From: Paenibacillus sp. UNC451MF
Lineage (GTDB): Bacteria; Bacillota; Bacilli; Paenibacillales; NBRC-103111
Direction: 5' to 3'
Length of the DNA: 64,000 nucleotides
NCBI RefSeq assembly: GCF_000686845.1
Contig: NZ_JMLS01000012.1
Location: 124,001-188,000 of the forward strand
Made by a program: the position numbers and the translations under genes. Each line of letters starts with the position of its first letter. Position 1 is the stretch's first letter. A model generated the notes under the pieces. The model was not told the DNA's origin. It was given only the letters and a program-made list of their open reading frames with translations, and made no database searches. Below are positions 9,279 to 18,231 of this stretch, piece after piece.

Positions 9279-10049
9279 TTGAAAATTGCAGCACAGCTCT
9301 ACACGTTGAGAGAGTTTTTGAAAACACCGGAAGACATTGCTGAAACTCTGAAAAAGGTTAAACAGATCGGCTACAATGCCGTACAAGTATCTGGTGTAGG
9401 TCCTATCGACAATGAGGCGTTGAAGGAATTGGCGGACCGTGAGCAGCTGACGATTTGTGCTACGCATATCGGTTATCCGGATTTGTTGAACAACCTCGAT
9501 AGTGTCATCCAAAAGCATAAGACTTGGGGCTGTCAGTATGTAGGACTGGGCGGATTGCCGCAGGAATATCGGACAAGCGGTGAAGGTTATGCTGCATTTG
9601 CGAAGCAAGCGTCCAAAATCGGGAGAAAGCTGAAGGATGCAGGATTAACGTTCATTTACCATAATCATAGTTTTGAATTTGCCAAATTCGACGGCAAGAC
9701 CGGCATGGATATTTTGTTCGAGGAGTCCGATCCGACGGCATTTGACTTCGAGTTGGATGTATATTGGGTACAAGCGGGTGGAGCTGATCCGGTTGAATGG
9801 ATCCGTAAGGTGAACGGCCGAATGAAGGTCGTTCATTTGAAAGACATGGCTGTTACGGGTGACCGTGAGCAGCGTTTCGCCGAGGTTGGAGAAGGCAATA
9901 TGAATTTCAAACGCATTCTAGAGGCTTGTAATGAAATTGGAGTAGAATGGGGGGCTGTAGAGCAGGATCAATGCTACGGACGGAATCCGTTCGAGAGTCT
10001 TGCAATCAGCTTTAACAATTTACAAAAAACAGGACTTATTAACGTATAA
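9279..10049 (+). CDS. Sugar phosphate isomerase/epimerase (AP-endonuclease-2 fold)
   Basis: The 256-residue TIM-barrel protein shows metal-ligand positions of the xylose-isomerase-like family: YHNHSFEF, FELDVYWVQAG, VVHLKDM and a terminal EQDQ. Such enzymes interconvert keto- and aldo-sugars or epimerise them; the substrate is not defined by sequence. The start is TTG 9279 with GGAG about ten bases upstream. It lies downstream of the GH36-like gene without an obvious terminator between them, so it may be part of the same unit. A terminator follows. Confidence 0.88.
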   Translation: MKIAAQLYTLREFLKTPEDIAETLKKVKQIGYNAVQVSGVGPIDNEALKELADREQLTICATHIGYPDLLNNLDSVIQKHKTWGCQYVGLGGLPQEYRTSGEGYAAFAKQASKIGRKLKDAGLTFIYHNHSFEFAKFDGKTGMDILFEESDPTAFDFELDVYWVQAGGADPVEWIRKVNGRMKVVHLKDMAVTGDREQRFAEVGEGNMNFKRILEACNEIGVEWGAVEQDQCYGRNPFESLAISFNNLQKTGLINV

Positions 10050-10063
10050 TCTTTTTATCGTGA

Positions 10064-10102
10064 CCCCGTACTGCTTCGTCTGAAGCGTGCGGTTTTTTTT
10101 TA
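10064..10102 (+). terminator. Rho-independent terminator after the isomerase gene
   Basis: An imperfect GC-rich stem (ccgtactgcttc / gaagcgtgcgg) with a 4-nt loop is followed by nine T residues. Confidence 0.85.
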
Positions 10103-10144
10103 TATGTAACCAATCCATTGCATCGTTTAGTTGCTTATGATATT

Positions 10145-10158
10145 ATTGTTACAACAAT
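10145..10158. promoter_or_regulatory. Palindromic operator candidate for the MarR regulator
   Basis: The perfect inverted repeat attgtt-ac-aacaat lies 28 bp upstream of the marR-family start codon. Its size and TTGT/ACAA pattern are typical of MarR operators, suggesting autorepression of the marR-MFS pair. This is inferred; no binding evidence is available. Confidence 0.5.
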
Positions 10159-10186
10159 TAATTTAGAAAGGAAAGGAGGAATCATA

Positions 10187-10648
10187 ATGCAGTTTTATGA
10201 TTTGGACGGATCGTTCGGTTTTTTGCTCGGGAAAGCATACCGAAGAATGTCGCAACTGCTCCTGCTTAGATTCAAGCCGTTTAATATTACACCGGAGCAG
10301 TGGACTGTGCTGTGCAGATTGCAGGGCAATGACGGCATAAGCCAGAAGGAGCTAGCTTCCCGCGCGGATAAAGATCCTCCTACCACAACCCGTATTCTGG
10401 ATGTCTTGGAGCGGAAAGGATATGTCCGAAGAGAGATGAATGCCGAGGACCGTAGGTCTTTTTGCGTCTATTCAACACCGCTTGGCATTGAGCTTGCGGA
10501 GAAGCTCGTACCGATTGAGCTGCAAGCGCTAAAGGATGCTGCTCGTGATATTCCGTTTGCTCAGCAGGAGCTATTGAAGCAATTACTTTCTCAAATCAGC
10601 CAGACTGCCGAGAAGCTTCATGATGATTCACATGTTCAAGGCAAATAG
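10187..10648 (+). CDS. MarR-family transcriptional regulator
   Basis: The 153-residue winged-helix regulator has a recognition region at QKELASRADKDPPTTTRILD and a wing with the family signature REMNAEDRRSFCVYSTPLG. The start ATG has a very strong ribosome site (aaaggagga); a longer reading frame upstream has none. It sits 67 nt ahead of an MFS exporter, an arrangement typical of drug or toxin efflux repressors. A 14-bp palindrome just upstream is a candidate autoregulatory site. Confidence 0.92.
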   Translation: MQFYDLDGSFGFLLGKAYRRMSQLLLLRFKPFNITPEQWTVLCRLQGNDGISQKELASRADKDPPTTTRILDVLERKGYVRREMNAEDRRSFCVYSTPLGIELAEKLVPIELQALKDAARDIPFAQQELLKQLLSQISQTAEKLHDDSHVQGK

Positions 10649-10715
10649 TGGGCGCCCACTTATACTTTTTTAAAACTACAACTATGGAACGACAGGAAGG
10701 GAATTTACAATTACA

Positions 10716-11915
10716 ATGAATCAACCACCATCATCGTCGTCCAGACTCTGGACGATGAATTTTATTTTTCTGACCTTATGTAACTTATGTGTGTACTTAA
10801 ATCTTCAAATGATTACTCCGTCGCTGCCTGCCCATGTATCGAGCACCTTCGGAAGCAGCGGAACGATGATCAGCTTTGTTATCAGCTTGTTCGCTGTATC
10901 AGCAATAGCCACCCGATTATTCGCAGCTAAACTATTTGAACTGTTAGGAGAGCGCCGCTTGATGTTTATCGGGCTCATCATATTTGCAGTTTCTACAGCA
11001 GGATACGCCTTTATGCACTTCTTGGGTTCGTTACTTGTTCTTCGAATCGTGTATGGAATTGGCTTCGCCATTGCAGGTACGGCGTTTGGGACACTAGCAT
11101 CTGAGATTATTCCTAAAAATCGGATGGGAGAGGGCATGGGCTATTTCGGGCTTTCGACCAGCTTGTCGATGTCCATTGCTCCGGTTATTGGTTTGTGGTT
11201 GTTGAATGCTTACGGCTTCAACACACTCATCGGGGTGACGTCAGTGCTGGCCGTTGTCGTGTTTCCGCTGGCGGCTTTTATCCGTTTTCCTGCGAAAGCT
11301 CCTGCGGTCACTAACCCTTCTTCTGCTGGAAAGGGCAAAAGTGGAATATGGGAAAAAGGAGCGGTATTCCCTTGCGGCTTGAATCTACTCTTATCCGTAA
11401 CCTACGGCGGTCTGATTACTTTTATCGCATTGTTCGGTAAAGAAGTTTCCCTCGGGAACGTAGGCTGGTTTTTCTTGTTTAATGCCATGATGGTTCTTAT
11501 TATCCGCCCTTTTTCAGGCAAACTGTTCGATCGCAAAGGTCATGCGGCTGTTTTGCCGCCAGGAGCCTTGTTTACGGCCTTGGGCTTGATCCTGCTATCG
11601 TACGCATCGAATATGACGCTGCTCGTCATCTCGGCACTCTGTTACGGAATCGGCTACGGGATGCTGCAGCCTTCACTGCAAGCTTGGACGATACAGCGCA
11701 GCGCTCCGGAGAGACGCGCAGTAGCGACAGGAATGTTTTATAATTCAATCGATCTAGGCATTGCTATAGGTTCCGTTTGCCTCGGCTTTGTTGCAACAGG
11801 AACTGGATATGCGGGGATGTACAGAGTTTCTGCTGTCAGTATGCTCCTGTTCTTGATTTTATATGCCCTGCATGTGTTAGGAGCCAAGAGAAGACAGCCT
11901 GTTTCTAAGGCATAA
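10716..11915 (+). CDS. MFS transporter, probable efflux permease
   Basis: The 399-residue protein has about 12 hydrophobic segments in two halves joined by a central loop near residues 195-215 (KAPAVTNPSSAGKGKSG). The Major Facilitator loop 2-3 motif appears as RLFAAKLFELLGERRLM, with a repeat in the second half (RPFSGKLFDRKGHAA). It is predicted to export a drug, metabolite or metallophore using the proton gradient; the substrate is unknown. It lies directly downstream of a MarR regulator, which likely controls it, and ends at a terminator. Confidence 0.9.
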   Translation: MNQPPSSSSRLWTMNFIFLTLCNLCVYLNLQMITPSLPAHVSSTFGSSGTMISFVISLFAVSAIATRLFAAKLFELLGERRLMFIGLIIFAVSTAGYAFMHFLGSLLVLRIVYGIGFAIAGTAFGTLASEIIPKNRMGEGMGYFGLSTSLSMSIAPVIGLWLLNAYGFNTLIGVTSVLAVVVFPLAAFIRFPAKAPAVTNPSSAGKGKSGIWEKGAVFPCGLNLLLSVTYGGLITFIALFGKEVSLGNVGWFFLFNAMMVLIIRPFSGKLFDRKGHAAVLPPGALFTALGLILLSYASNMTLLVISALCYGIGYGMLQPSLQAWTIQRSAPERRAVATGMFYNSIDLGIAIGSVCLGFVATGTGYAGMYRVSAVSMLLFLILYALHVLGAKRRQPVSKA

Positions 11916-11938
11916 TTATACAACAATACCATTTATGA

Positions 11939-11982
11939 AACACCCTTACCATAAAGCGTTAATGGTTTTAGGGTGTTTTTTG
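11939..11982 (+). terminator. Rho-independent terminator after the MFS gene
   Basis: An imperfect stem (aacaccctta...taagggtgtt-like; caccct/agggtg plus ccat/atgg) is followed by a run of T residues. Confidence 0.8.
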
Positions 11983-11989
11983 TATATAA

Positions 11990-12073
11990 TATGACGCTAT
12001 AAATAAAACTTTTCACATGTATAATACAATTTATCGATTATATATTGCGTCATAATTATAATTATGTTATACC
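11990..12073. promoter_or_regulatory. AT-rich gapB upstream region with a near-consensus CcpN site
   Basis: A TATAAT hexamer lies at 12020-12025. The sequence tatgttatacc (12063-12073) matches 10 of 11 positions of the CcpN consensus TRTGHYATAYW as I recall it. An 8-bp inverted repeat (tatgacgc at 11990-11997, gcgtcata at 12047-12054) flanks the TATAAT. No good -35 box is seen. Regulation by CcpN is inferred from gene content and this near match only. Confidence 0.35.
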
Positions 12074-12112
12074 ATATATATAAGTAATGCACATTAATGA
12101 GGGAGGCAGAAC

Positions 12113-13153
12113 ATGACAACAGGTGTAGGCATTAGCGGTATGGGAAGAATCGGCAGATTATTGGTGAGAAGAATTTGCTCTAACCCGGAACAGTCCATCG
12201 TCTTGAAAGCTATTAACAGCATTTATCCGGTGGAAACGGTTGCGCACTTATTGAAATATGATACGGTGCACGGAACATGGGGAGCGCAAATTTCTATTCA
12301 AGATGGTTTATTGGTTGTTAACGGTCATGCGATTCAAGTGGTTTATGAACGTGACCCGGACAATATTCCATGGGCACAGCTGGGCGTTCAGCTTGTTGTC
12401 GACGCTACCGGTAAATTCAATGATCGTGAAGGCGCTCAAAAGCATTTGAGAGCCGGCGCATCTTCTGTCATCGTGACGGCACCTGGAAAGCAAATGGATC
12501 TTACTGTTGTTATGGGGGTTAATGATCCATCTTATGATCCTGCCCAGCATAAGATATTATCGGCAGCTTCCTGCACGACCAACTGTGTAGCTCCCGTTTT
12601 AGCTATACTGGACAATGCATTTCAAGTAAAAAGCGGCTGGCTGACGACCATTCATTCTTCAACGTCGGATCAGAACCATTTGGACAATCCGCATAAAGAT
12701 TTAAGAAGAGCCCGCGCTTGCACGCAGTCGATTGTTCCGACAACAACAGGAGTAGGGAAAGCGCTGGTTGACGTGCTTCCGCATCTGGCACCGCATATTG
12801 AAGGCCTGTCGGTCCGTGTTCCAACGCAGGACGTATCCTTGATCGATTTGACAGTTCAAGTAGCACGGCCAGCTGAGGTGGAAGCGGTAAGAAAAGCTTT
12901 TCGCTCCGCAGCCAATGGAGCTTTTGCACACTATGTTGATTATTCGGAAGAACCTCTAGTATCGGTTGACTTTGTCGGCTGCTCGAAATCCGCTGTTATT
13001 GATGGATTATCCGTTATGGCATCCGGCGACCAAATTAAAGTGTTGGCATGGTATGACAACGAATGGGCATATGCTTGCCGCGTTGTGGAATTAACTCAAA
13101 CCGTAGGCGAAAGGGTGGGAGAAACATGCGAAGCATCTATGGCGGTTCTTTAG
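12113..13153 (+). CDS. gapB: Glyceraldehyde-3-phosphate dehydrogenase, gluconeogenic GapB type
   Basis: The 346-residue enzyme has an N-terminal Rossmann motif (GISGMGRIGRLLVRR), catalytic C154 (SAASCTTNCVAPV) and H181 (TTIHSSTSDQ). Where NAD-specific glycolytic GapA has an acidic NDLTD-type loop, this protein reads NSIYPVETVAHLLKYD, like B. subtilis GapB (NASYSAET). The missing Asp favours NADP use and the gluconeogenic direction (1,3-bisphosphoglycerate to glyceraldehyde 3-phosphate). The assignment is strengthened by pckA in the same operon. A strong ribosome site (gagggagg) precedes ATG 12113. The 3' end overlaps the next small gene by 28 nt. Confidence 0.93.
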   Translation: MTTGVGISGMGRIGRLLVRRICSNPEQSIVLKAINSIYPVETVAHLLKYDTVHGTWGAQISIQDGLLVVNGHAIQVVYERDPDNIPWAQLGVQLVVDATGKFNDREGAQKHLRAGASSVIVTAPGKQMDLTVVMGVNDPSYDPAQHKILSAASCTTNCVAPVLAILDNAFQVKSGWLTTIHSSTSDQNHLDNPHKDLRRARACTQSIVPTTTGVGKALVDVLPHLAPHIEGLSVRVPTQDVSLIDLTVQVARPAEVEAVRKAFRSAANGAFAHYVDYSEEPLVSVDFVGCSKSAVIDGLSVMASGDQIKVLAWYDNEWAYACRVVELTQTVGERVGETCEASMAVL

Positions 13154-13308
13154 AGTTAGGGGTCATTGTTTGTAAACATTGCGGAGAAATCATCGATACT
13201 GTAGATACGGAAAAAGTAGTTACTTATTATAGTCAATGCGACCATGCACAATGCAAGGAAAAGAGCAAGAAACAAGAAGTGTTGTCCGTCAAAGCGGCTT
13301 CGATATAA
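13126..13308 (+). CDS. SR1P-family GapA-binding peptide
   Basis: The 60-residue protein has a core ([15 protein letters not shown], then [10 protein letters not shown] and a final AQC) that aligns with B. subtilis SR1P, which begins MGTIVCQDC and continues with DEKVTTLYG and Cys pairs. SR1P is encoded by the small RNA SR1 and binds GapA, enhancing its interaction with RNase J1; that is known for Bacillus, not shown here. The two CxxC-like pairs suggest a small metal-binding fold. ATG 13126 has a gggtggga ribosome site and overlaps the gapB 3' end, so translation may be coupled. It has an extra ~10-residue N-terminal extension and a longer basic tail than Bacillus SR1P. Confidence 0.82.
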   Translation: MRSIYGGSLELGVIVCKHCGEIIDTVDTEKVVTYYSQCDHAQCKEKSKKQEVLSVKAASI

Positions 13309-13343
13309 TACATCACATTCACCAAGAGAGGATTCGGAACCCC

Positions 13344-14924
13344 ATGAAAATAAATGAACTTACACTTGACCCGGCACTGTTAGTAGAAGAAAACGCTCAC
13401 ATGAATGCATCAGCCAGCCAGCTGGTTGAGTATGCACTAAGCCGTAAGGAAGGAAAGCTTGCTTCGAGCGGCGCATTTACAGTTACAACTGGCAAATATA
13501 CCGGACGTTCGCCAAAGGATAAATATATTGTAGAAGAACCGTCCGTTATGGAACACGTTGCTTGGGGCGCAGTCAATCAGCCGATGTCACAGGTTCATTT
13601 TGAAAAGCTGTATGCTAAGGCGATGGATTATATGAAAGATCGTGAGCTATTCGTCTTCGACGGCTTTGCAGGGGCAGATAGCGAGTATCGTCTTCCAATC
13701 CGGGTGATTAACGAACGCGCGTGGCATAATTTGTTCGTTCGCCAATTATTCATTCGACCAACCGAGGAGCAGCTGGCAGCTCATCAGCCTGAGTTTACGG
13801 TTATCGCAATGCCCGGCTTAAAAGCAGAGCCTGCTGAAGACGGAACGAACTCGGAGACGTTCATCGTCGTTTCTTTCGAGCGTCGAGTTGTACTGATTGG
13901 CGGCACGGAGTATGCCGGTGAGATGAAGAAATCGATTTTCAGTATATTGAATTACCTGCTTCCTTTTAAAGACGTATTTCCTATGCACTGTTCAGCAAAT
14001 GTCGGTGAGCAAGGGGATGTAGCATTGTTCTTTGGTCTGTCAGGTACCGGCAAAACGACTCTTTCAGCAGATCCCAACCGACGCTTGATCGGTGACGATG
14101 AGCATGGATGGTCGGATAGAGGTGTATTTAACTTCGAGGGAGGCTGCTATGCCAAGTGTATCGGACTCACCAAGGAGAAGGAGCCGCAAATTTGGGAAGC
14201 CATTCAAAACGGTACTGTGCTTGAAAATGTAGTTTTGGACCCGCAAACCGGTGAAGCCGATTATTCGGACAATTCGCTTACGGAAAATACTCGTGCGGCA
14301 TATCCAGTTGATTACATTGCTAACGCCGTTATCCCTGGAGCTGCAGGACACCCTGGAGTAATCGTATTTTTAACTGCTGATGCATTCGGTGTGCTTCCTC
14401 CGATCTCGAAGCTGACGAAGGAGCAGGCGATGTATCATTTTCTTTCCGGCTATACGTCGAAGCTTGCAGGTACGGAGCGGGGAGTTACAGAGCCGGAAGC
14501 TACGTTCTCTTCTTGCTTTGGTGCGCCGTTCCTGCCGCTACGCCCAAGTGCTTACGCGGAAATGCTCGGCAAAAAGATTGATGAGCATCAAGCACAGGTA
14601 TATCTTGTGAATACGGGATGGTCCGGAGGCAGCTACGGTGTTGGCAAAAGGATGAATCTGACTTATACAAGGGCGATGGTTACGGCAGCATTGAACGGCA
14701 GTCTGGAGCAAGCTGCATTCACTCCTGATCCGATCTTTGGCGTCGGCGTTCCCGATCAGGTTGAAGGCGTTCCTAGTCAAGTGCTTCAGCCCCGTAAAAC
14801 ATGGGAGAATCCTGCAGCTTATGATGTTAACGCGCGAGAACTTGCAGGTCGGTTCATTCGTAACTTTGAGAAGTTTGCGGACGTGTCGGAAGTAATTCGC
14901 AACGCTGGTCCCAAGCAGGAGTAA
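13344..14924 (+). CDS. pckA: Phosphoenolpyruvate carboxykinase (ATP)
   Basis: The 526-residue enzyme matches the normal length of ATP-type PEPCK. A substrate arginine motif lies early ([13 protein letters not shown]). The P-loop runs from G231 to T239 ([10 protein letters not shown]237), followed by the metal-binding DDEHGW and the adenine-region motif [14 protein letters not shown]. It converts oxaloacetate to PEP, committing carbon to gluconeogenesis. ATG 13344 is chosen because agagagga lies upstream and the residues match the family N-terminus; the longer in-frame extension overlaps the SR1P gene. It is the last gene of the gapB-SR1P-pckA operon and is followed by a strong terminator. Confidence 0.97.
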   Translation: MKINELTLDPALLVEENAHMNASASQLVEYALSRKEGKLASSGAFTVTTGKYTGRSPKDKYIVEEPSVMEHVAWGAVNQPMSQVHFEKLYAKAMDYMKDRELFVFDGFAGADSEYRLPIRVINERAWHNLFVRQLFIRPTEEQLAAHQPEFTVIAMPGLKAEPAEDGTNSETFIVVSFERRVVLIGGTEYAGEMKKSIFSILNYLLPFKDVFPMHCSANVGEQGDVALFFGLSGTGKTTLSADPNRRLIGDDEHGWSDRGVFNFEGGCYAKCIGLTKEKEPQIWEAIQNGTVLENVVLDPQTGEADYSDNSLTENTRAAYPVDYIANAVIPGAAGHPGVIVFLTADAFGVLPPISKLTKEQAMYHFLSGYTSKLAGTERGVTEPEATFSSCFGAPFLPLRPSAYAEMLGKKIDEHQAQVYLVNTGWSGGSYGVGKRMNLTYTRAMVTAALNGSLEQAAFTPDPIFGVGVPDQVEGVPSQVLQPRKTWENPAAYDVNARELAGRFIRNFEKFADVSEVIRNAGPKQE

Positions 14925-14985
14925 CCTGTTTCATGCAAACTGTAGGTTTGCTTTAACAACAAGCTAAGCAGCTCCTACAACAGCA

Positions 14986-15026
14986 CAAAGACCCGGTCTA
15001 TGCTATTTACGCATACCGGGTCTTTT
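14986..15026 (+). terminator. Rho-independent terminator after pckA
   Basis: The 11-bp stem aaagacccggt / accgggtcttt encloses a second small stem (tgc/gca) and is followed by T residues. It separates pckA from convergent hrpB. Confidence 0.9.
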
Positions 15027-15062
15027 GGCGTCTTCTTGATGAAGCTTCACAACAATTTAGGG

Positions 15063-17585
15063 TTAGGCACGCGGACGAGTTCGATTCGTTGGCATGGCTT
15101 CGAGAGGATTGTCAGGCCAGTAATGTTTTGGATAACGTCCTTTCAGATCCTTCTTTATCTCAAAATAGGCATTGGACCAGAAACTGGCCAAGTCCTTAGT
15201 TACTTGCACGGGTCTGTGTGCAGGTGACAACAAATGCAGCGTGAGAGGAACACTGCCGCGGCCGATACGGGGCGTTTGCGTTAGTCCGAACATTTCCTGC
15301 AGCCTAACGGCAAGCAATGGAGATGCCGGGTCTGTGTAATCTATAGGAATACGGGAACCGCTAGGAACAACGATATGGGTCGGTGCGTAAGTGTCGAGCT
15401 CCCTCCGTTGATCCCAGGAAAGCCATGTTTCCAGAATATCTGCCAAGTGGAGCCGCTCTAGATCACTTCGGCTTTTCAAGCTGTACAAGTGGGGGGCGAG
15501 CCAATCTCCCAGTGTTGAAATGAGTGCTTCTTCCGAAGCATCGGGCCATGAAGCATCCACTTGATGCATGAAGCAGATGCGCTGCTGCAGCTGCCGGGCT
15601 GCTTTGGTCCACGTTAGTATGGATAAGCCTTCCAGCGAGATGCCTTCGAGTAGAGCTTGGAGTGCTGCATCCGGATCGGGATGCGTTAGTTGAGCATCCT
15701 TTACGACCAGCGCCCCAAGACGCTGGCGTTTTCTTGCGCGTACGGCTTGTACGGTGGTATCCCAGCCGACCCAAGTTTCTTCTTCGAGCTGATCTCCTAT
15801 ATATTGCTCTATATCGCTTAGTTCAACAGGTGCCGCCAAATAGATGCGGCTTTCTACACTCTGATCGTCCAGTTCTGCAGCAACTAAATAAGCAGAGCTC
15901 GCGAGAAGCTGTGTGTCGCTGAACGCAGCTCCGCGACCATTTTGCAGCAAATAACGGCCGTTCGGTCTACGCTGGCCTATCCGATCTGGATAAGCCAGCG
16001 CCAGCAGGATGCCGCATGAATCCACATCTTCGTGAGTGGGGGGATGCGATAGCTTGAGCGCACGCTTCCATTGGTTTGCTTCTGCATTAATTCTTCTACA
16101 TGCAGCAGTGTCGATCCGAAAGCCTTCATGATACAGCTCATGGATTCGATTAGCAGAAGCTGACTTGCGAAGCGCCTCAACGCGTAAACGGATATCGGCA
16201 TTTCTGCCGGTACCGTCACTTCTCAGAATATCGCGGTCATTCAAAAGGGCAGCCAGCTCGCAGGCGAGTACGCCGAGCTGCATCTTAACTGCCTTGAGCA
16301 GCATATGTGCGAGACGTGGATGAAGCCCGAGATCGGCCATGCTTTTGCCGTGCTCGGTGATGCTTCCGTTTATGTCGAGCGCCTGCAAGCTCATCAGCAG
16401 CTCACGAGCTTGCGAGAACGCTGCTGATGGTGGAGGATCCAGCCAGCACAGCTCGGAAGGATCGGAGACGCCCCATTGCGCCAGTTCAAGTGCCAGCGGC
16501 GCCAGATCCGCTTCTGTAATCTCCGGTGCGCTTCGTGAATGGAGGTTACGGTCTTCCTGCTCCGTCCAGAGCCGGTAGCATACGCCGGGCGCTGTCCGCC
16601 CGGCACGGCCCCGGCGCTGATCCGCTGAGGCACGGGAGACGGGAATCGTCTCCAAACGCGTCATCCCCGTTCTCGGTGAGAAGCGGGGAACCCGCATGAG
16701 TCCCGCATCGATGACGATCCGCACGCCCTCCACTGTCAGGCTCGATTCGGCAATTGAGGTAGCAAGAACAATTTTGCGCTCATCCGGGCGGCTAGGCGCG
16801 ATGGCCAAGTCCTGTGCGTCCTGAGGCAAGCTACCGTAGAGTGGGGCGATCCGCAGCGGATACCCCGTCTCTGGAGCTTGTTCTGAGAGCATAGCTTCGA
16901 CGCGACGTATCTCGCCTTCACCAGGGAGAAAGACGAGAAGATCACCAGGATCGTTAGCTAGCGCATTAAGAATACAACGGACAACGGAGGACTCTATCCT
17001 TCCTTCTGTACTTCGGTTCCAATAACGTGTTTCCACAGGAAAGCTGCGTCCTTCGCTAATAATTGTCGGTGCATTGCCCAGCAGCTTGGTGACAGGCTCA
17101 GCGTCGAGTGTTGCCGACATAACTAATATTCGTATATCGTCGCGCAGCAAGGATTGTGATTGAAGGCATAAGGCTAAGCCGGTATCGGCATGCAAGCTTC
17201 GCTCGTGAAATTCATCGAAAATGACGATGCCCACGTCTTCCAACGCCGGATCGGCTTGAAGCATTCGGGTAAGTACACCTTCCGTTACGACCTCAATACG
17301 CGTTATAGCACTGACTTGAGTATCGAGCTTCACTCGGTAGCCTACGGTATTCCCAACCTGCTCTCCTAGAGCGGAGGCCATGAACCGGGCTGCGGACTTT
17401 GCAGCGAGCCGACGTGGCTCCAGCATAAGGATTTTTCGCCCTGACAGCCAAGGCTCGTCCAATAATGCAAGAGGAATACGGGTTGTTTTTCCTGCCCCCG
17501 GCGGGGCTACAAGCACTGCGTTAGAGCAGGATCGAAGCGTTTCTTTAAGTTTTGGTAATACGGGATCAATCGGTAATAGGTTCAT
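15063..17585 (-). CDS. hrpB: ATP-dependent helicase HrpB (DEAH/RHA family)
   Basis: The ~840-residue helicase has Walker A APPGAGKTT (27-35), motif II DEFH (124-127), the SAT motif (VMSATLDAEP) and motif VI (RRGRAGRTAPGVCYRLW). The helicase-associated winged-helix region and the HrpB-specific C-terminal domain (PIDYTDPASPLLAVRLQEMFG) follow. HrpB is widespread; its cellular role is poorly defined. ATG 17585 is chosen because a purine-rich site (agggaagaagtga) lies upstream and the N-terminus then matches the family; the reading frame is open for a further 45 codons upstream without a ribosome site. It is convergent with pckA. Confidence 0.95.
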   Translation of the reverse strand: MNLLPIDPVLPKLKETLRSCSNAVLVAPPGAGKTTRIPLALLDEPWLSGRKILMLEPRRLAAKSAARFMASALGEQVGNTVGYRVKLDTQVSAITRIEVVTEGVLTRMLQADPALEDVGIVIFDEFHERSLHADTGLALCLQSQSLLRDDIRILVMSATLDAEPVTKLLGNAPTIISEGRSFPVETRYWNRSTEGRIESSVVRCILNALANDPGDLLVFLPGEGEIRRVEAMLSEQAPETGYPLRIAPLYGSLPQDAQDLAIAPSRPDERKIVLATSIAESSLTVEGVRIVIDAGLMRVPRFSPRTGMTRLETIPVSRASADQRRGRAGRTAPGVCYRLWTEQEDRNLHSRSAPEITEADLAPLALELAQWGVSDPSELCWLDPPPSAAFSQARELLMSLQALDINGSITEHGKSMADLGLHPRLAHMLLKAVKMQLGVLACELAALLNDRDILRSDGTGRNADIRLRVEALRKSASANRIHELYHEGFRIDTAACRRINAEANQWKRALKLSHPPTHEDVDSCGILLALAYPDRIGQRRPNGRYLLQNGRGAAFSDTQLLASSAYLVAAELDDQSVESRIYLAAPVELSDIEQYIGDQLEEETWVGWDTTVQAVRARKRQRLGALVVKDAQLTHPDPDAALQALLEGISLEGLSILTWTKAARQLQQRICFMHQVDASWPDASEEALISTLGDWLAPHLYSLKSRSDLERLHLADILETWLSWDQRRELDTYAPTHIVVPSGSRIPIDYTDPASPLLAVRLQEMFGLTQTPRIGRGSVPLTLHLLSPAHRPVQVTKDLASFWSNAYFEIKKDLKGRYPKHYWPDNPLEAMPTNRTRPRA

Positions 17586-17697
17586 AGGTTCACTTCTTCC
17601 CTTAATCAACGGAAAATATGGATTCCTATCATTGTATACGAAAAAGGAAAATGCGAACAAGTGTGGTGTGATGTTATTGAGAGTAGAGGGGGAAGAA

Positions 17698-17728
17698 ATG
17701 GAAAGAAGAGGGTCATCCAAGACCCTCT
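17698..17728 (-). terminator. Terminator-like hairpin for the small minus-strand gene
   Basis: A perfect 8-bp stem (agagggtc / gaccctct) with a 6-nt loop is followed on the minus strand by tcttctttcc. The tail is pyrimidine-rich rather than a clean T-run. Confidence 0.55.
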
Positions 17729-17785
17729 GAAGAATAACCGTATAATAAATAAGAAGCTGGATAATCGTTCTACGGTGGTTATCTC

Positions 17786-18013
17786 TTAATAGAGAGACAA
17801 CGCAAGTGAATCTCGTTCGTTAAGAGAATGAAGAATGGCTTCGCACCCGACGATTTCGATACTGATAAGCGAATCAAGACATTTCTTAATCGCTTTTCTC
17901 CCTTTGGTCACCTTGGATTCCAAAGCGGATTTTAATAAATTAAATTTTTTACTTGTTTTCTCATCGGTGTATACGGGTACGGTTTTGTTTTGGACAGTAA
18001 TAAATAGTTTCAT
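17786..18013 (-). CDS. Small hypothetical protein
   Basis: The 75-residue reading frame (starting MKLFITVQNKTVPVYTDEKT) encodes a mildly basic protein without membrane segments. No family is recognised. ATG 18013 is preceded by a GGTTGGTGA sequence that can serve as a ribosome site. A hairpin terminator candidate lies downstream at 17698-17728. It sits between hrpB and cwlJ on the same strand with its own upstream gap, so it is probably a stand-alone gene. Coding status is moderately supported by the ribosome site and varied amino-acid use. Confidence 0.55.
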   Translation of the reverse strand: MKLFITVQNKTVPVYTDEKTSKKFNLLKSALESKVTKGRKAIKKCLDSLISIEIVGCEAILHSLNERDSLALSLY

Positions 18014-18172
18014 CAATGATCACCAACCTAATATTGGATATGTAAATAGGATATATTACGATTATTAAAATAACATTAAAAAAGTTTTACAATTTAACTA
18101 CAGAAACTATTATTTTTGTTTTCTCTATTAATTAAGACGGATGATAGCTGGAAAAGGTTACACATGAAATGA

Positions 18173-18222
18173 AAAAAACCTCGCTGCAGACGAAGAAAAA
18201 GATCTTCTCCGCCGCTGCGAGG
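18173..18222 (-). terminator. Terminator after cwlJ (minus strand)
   Basis: On the minus strand a GC-rich stem (cctcgcagc / gctgc-gagg type) encloses an inner gaagatc...cttc hairpin and is followed by seven T residues. Confidence 0.75.
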
Positions 18223-18231
18223 GGGCGACAT

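Noticed and set aside
10647-10660. Palindrome agtgggcgcccact as a terminator
   Set aside because: It has no natural loop, and the T-run is several bases away. The exporter downstream is probably co-transcribed, so it is not annotated as a terminator.
13063-13125. Earlier start for the SR1P-like gene
   Set aside because: It lies deep inside gapB with no ribosome site. ATG 13126 has one and fits the family length better.
15662-17730. Several plus-strand frames opposite hrpB
   Set aside because: They are antisense shadows of a well-supported helicase gene, Arg/Ser-rich, and lack ribosome sites.
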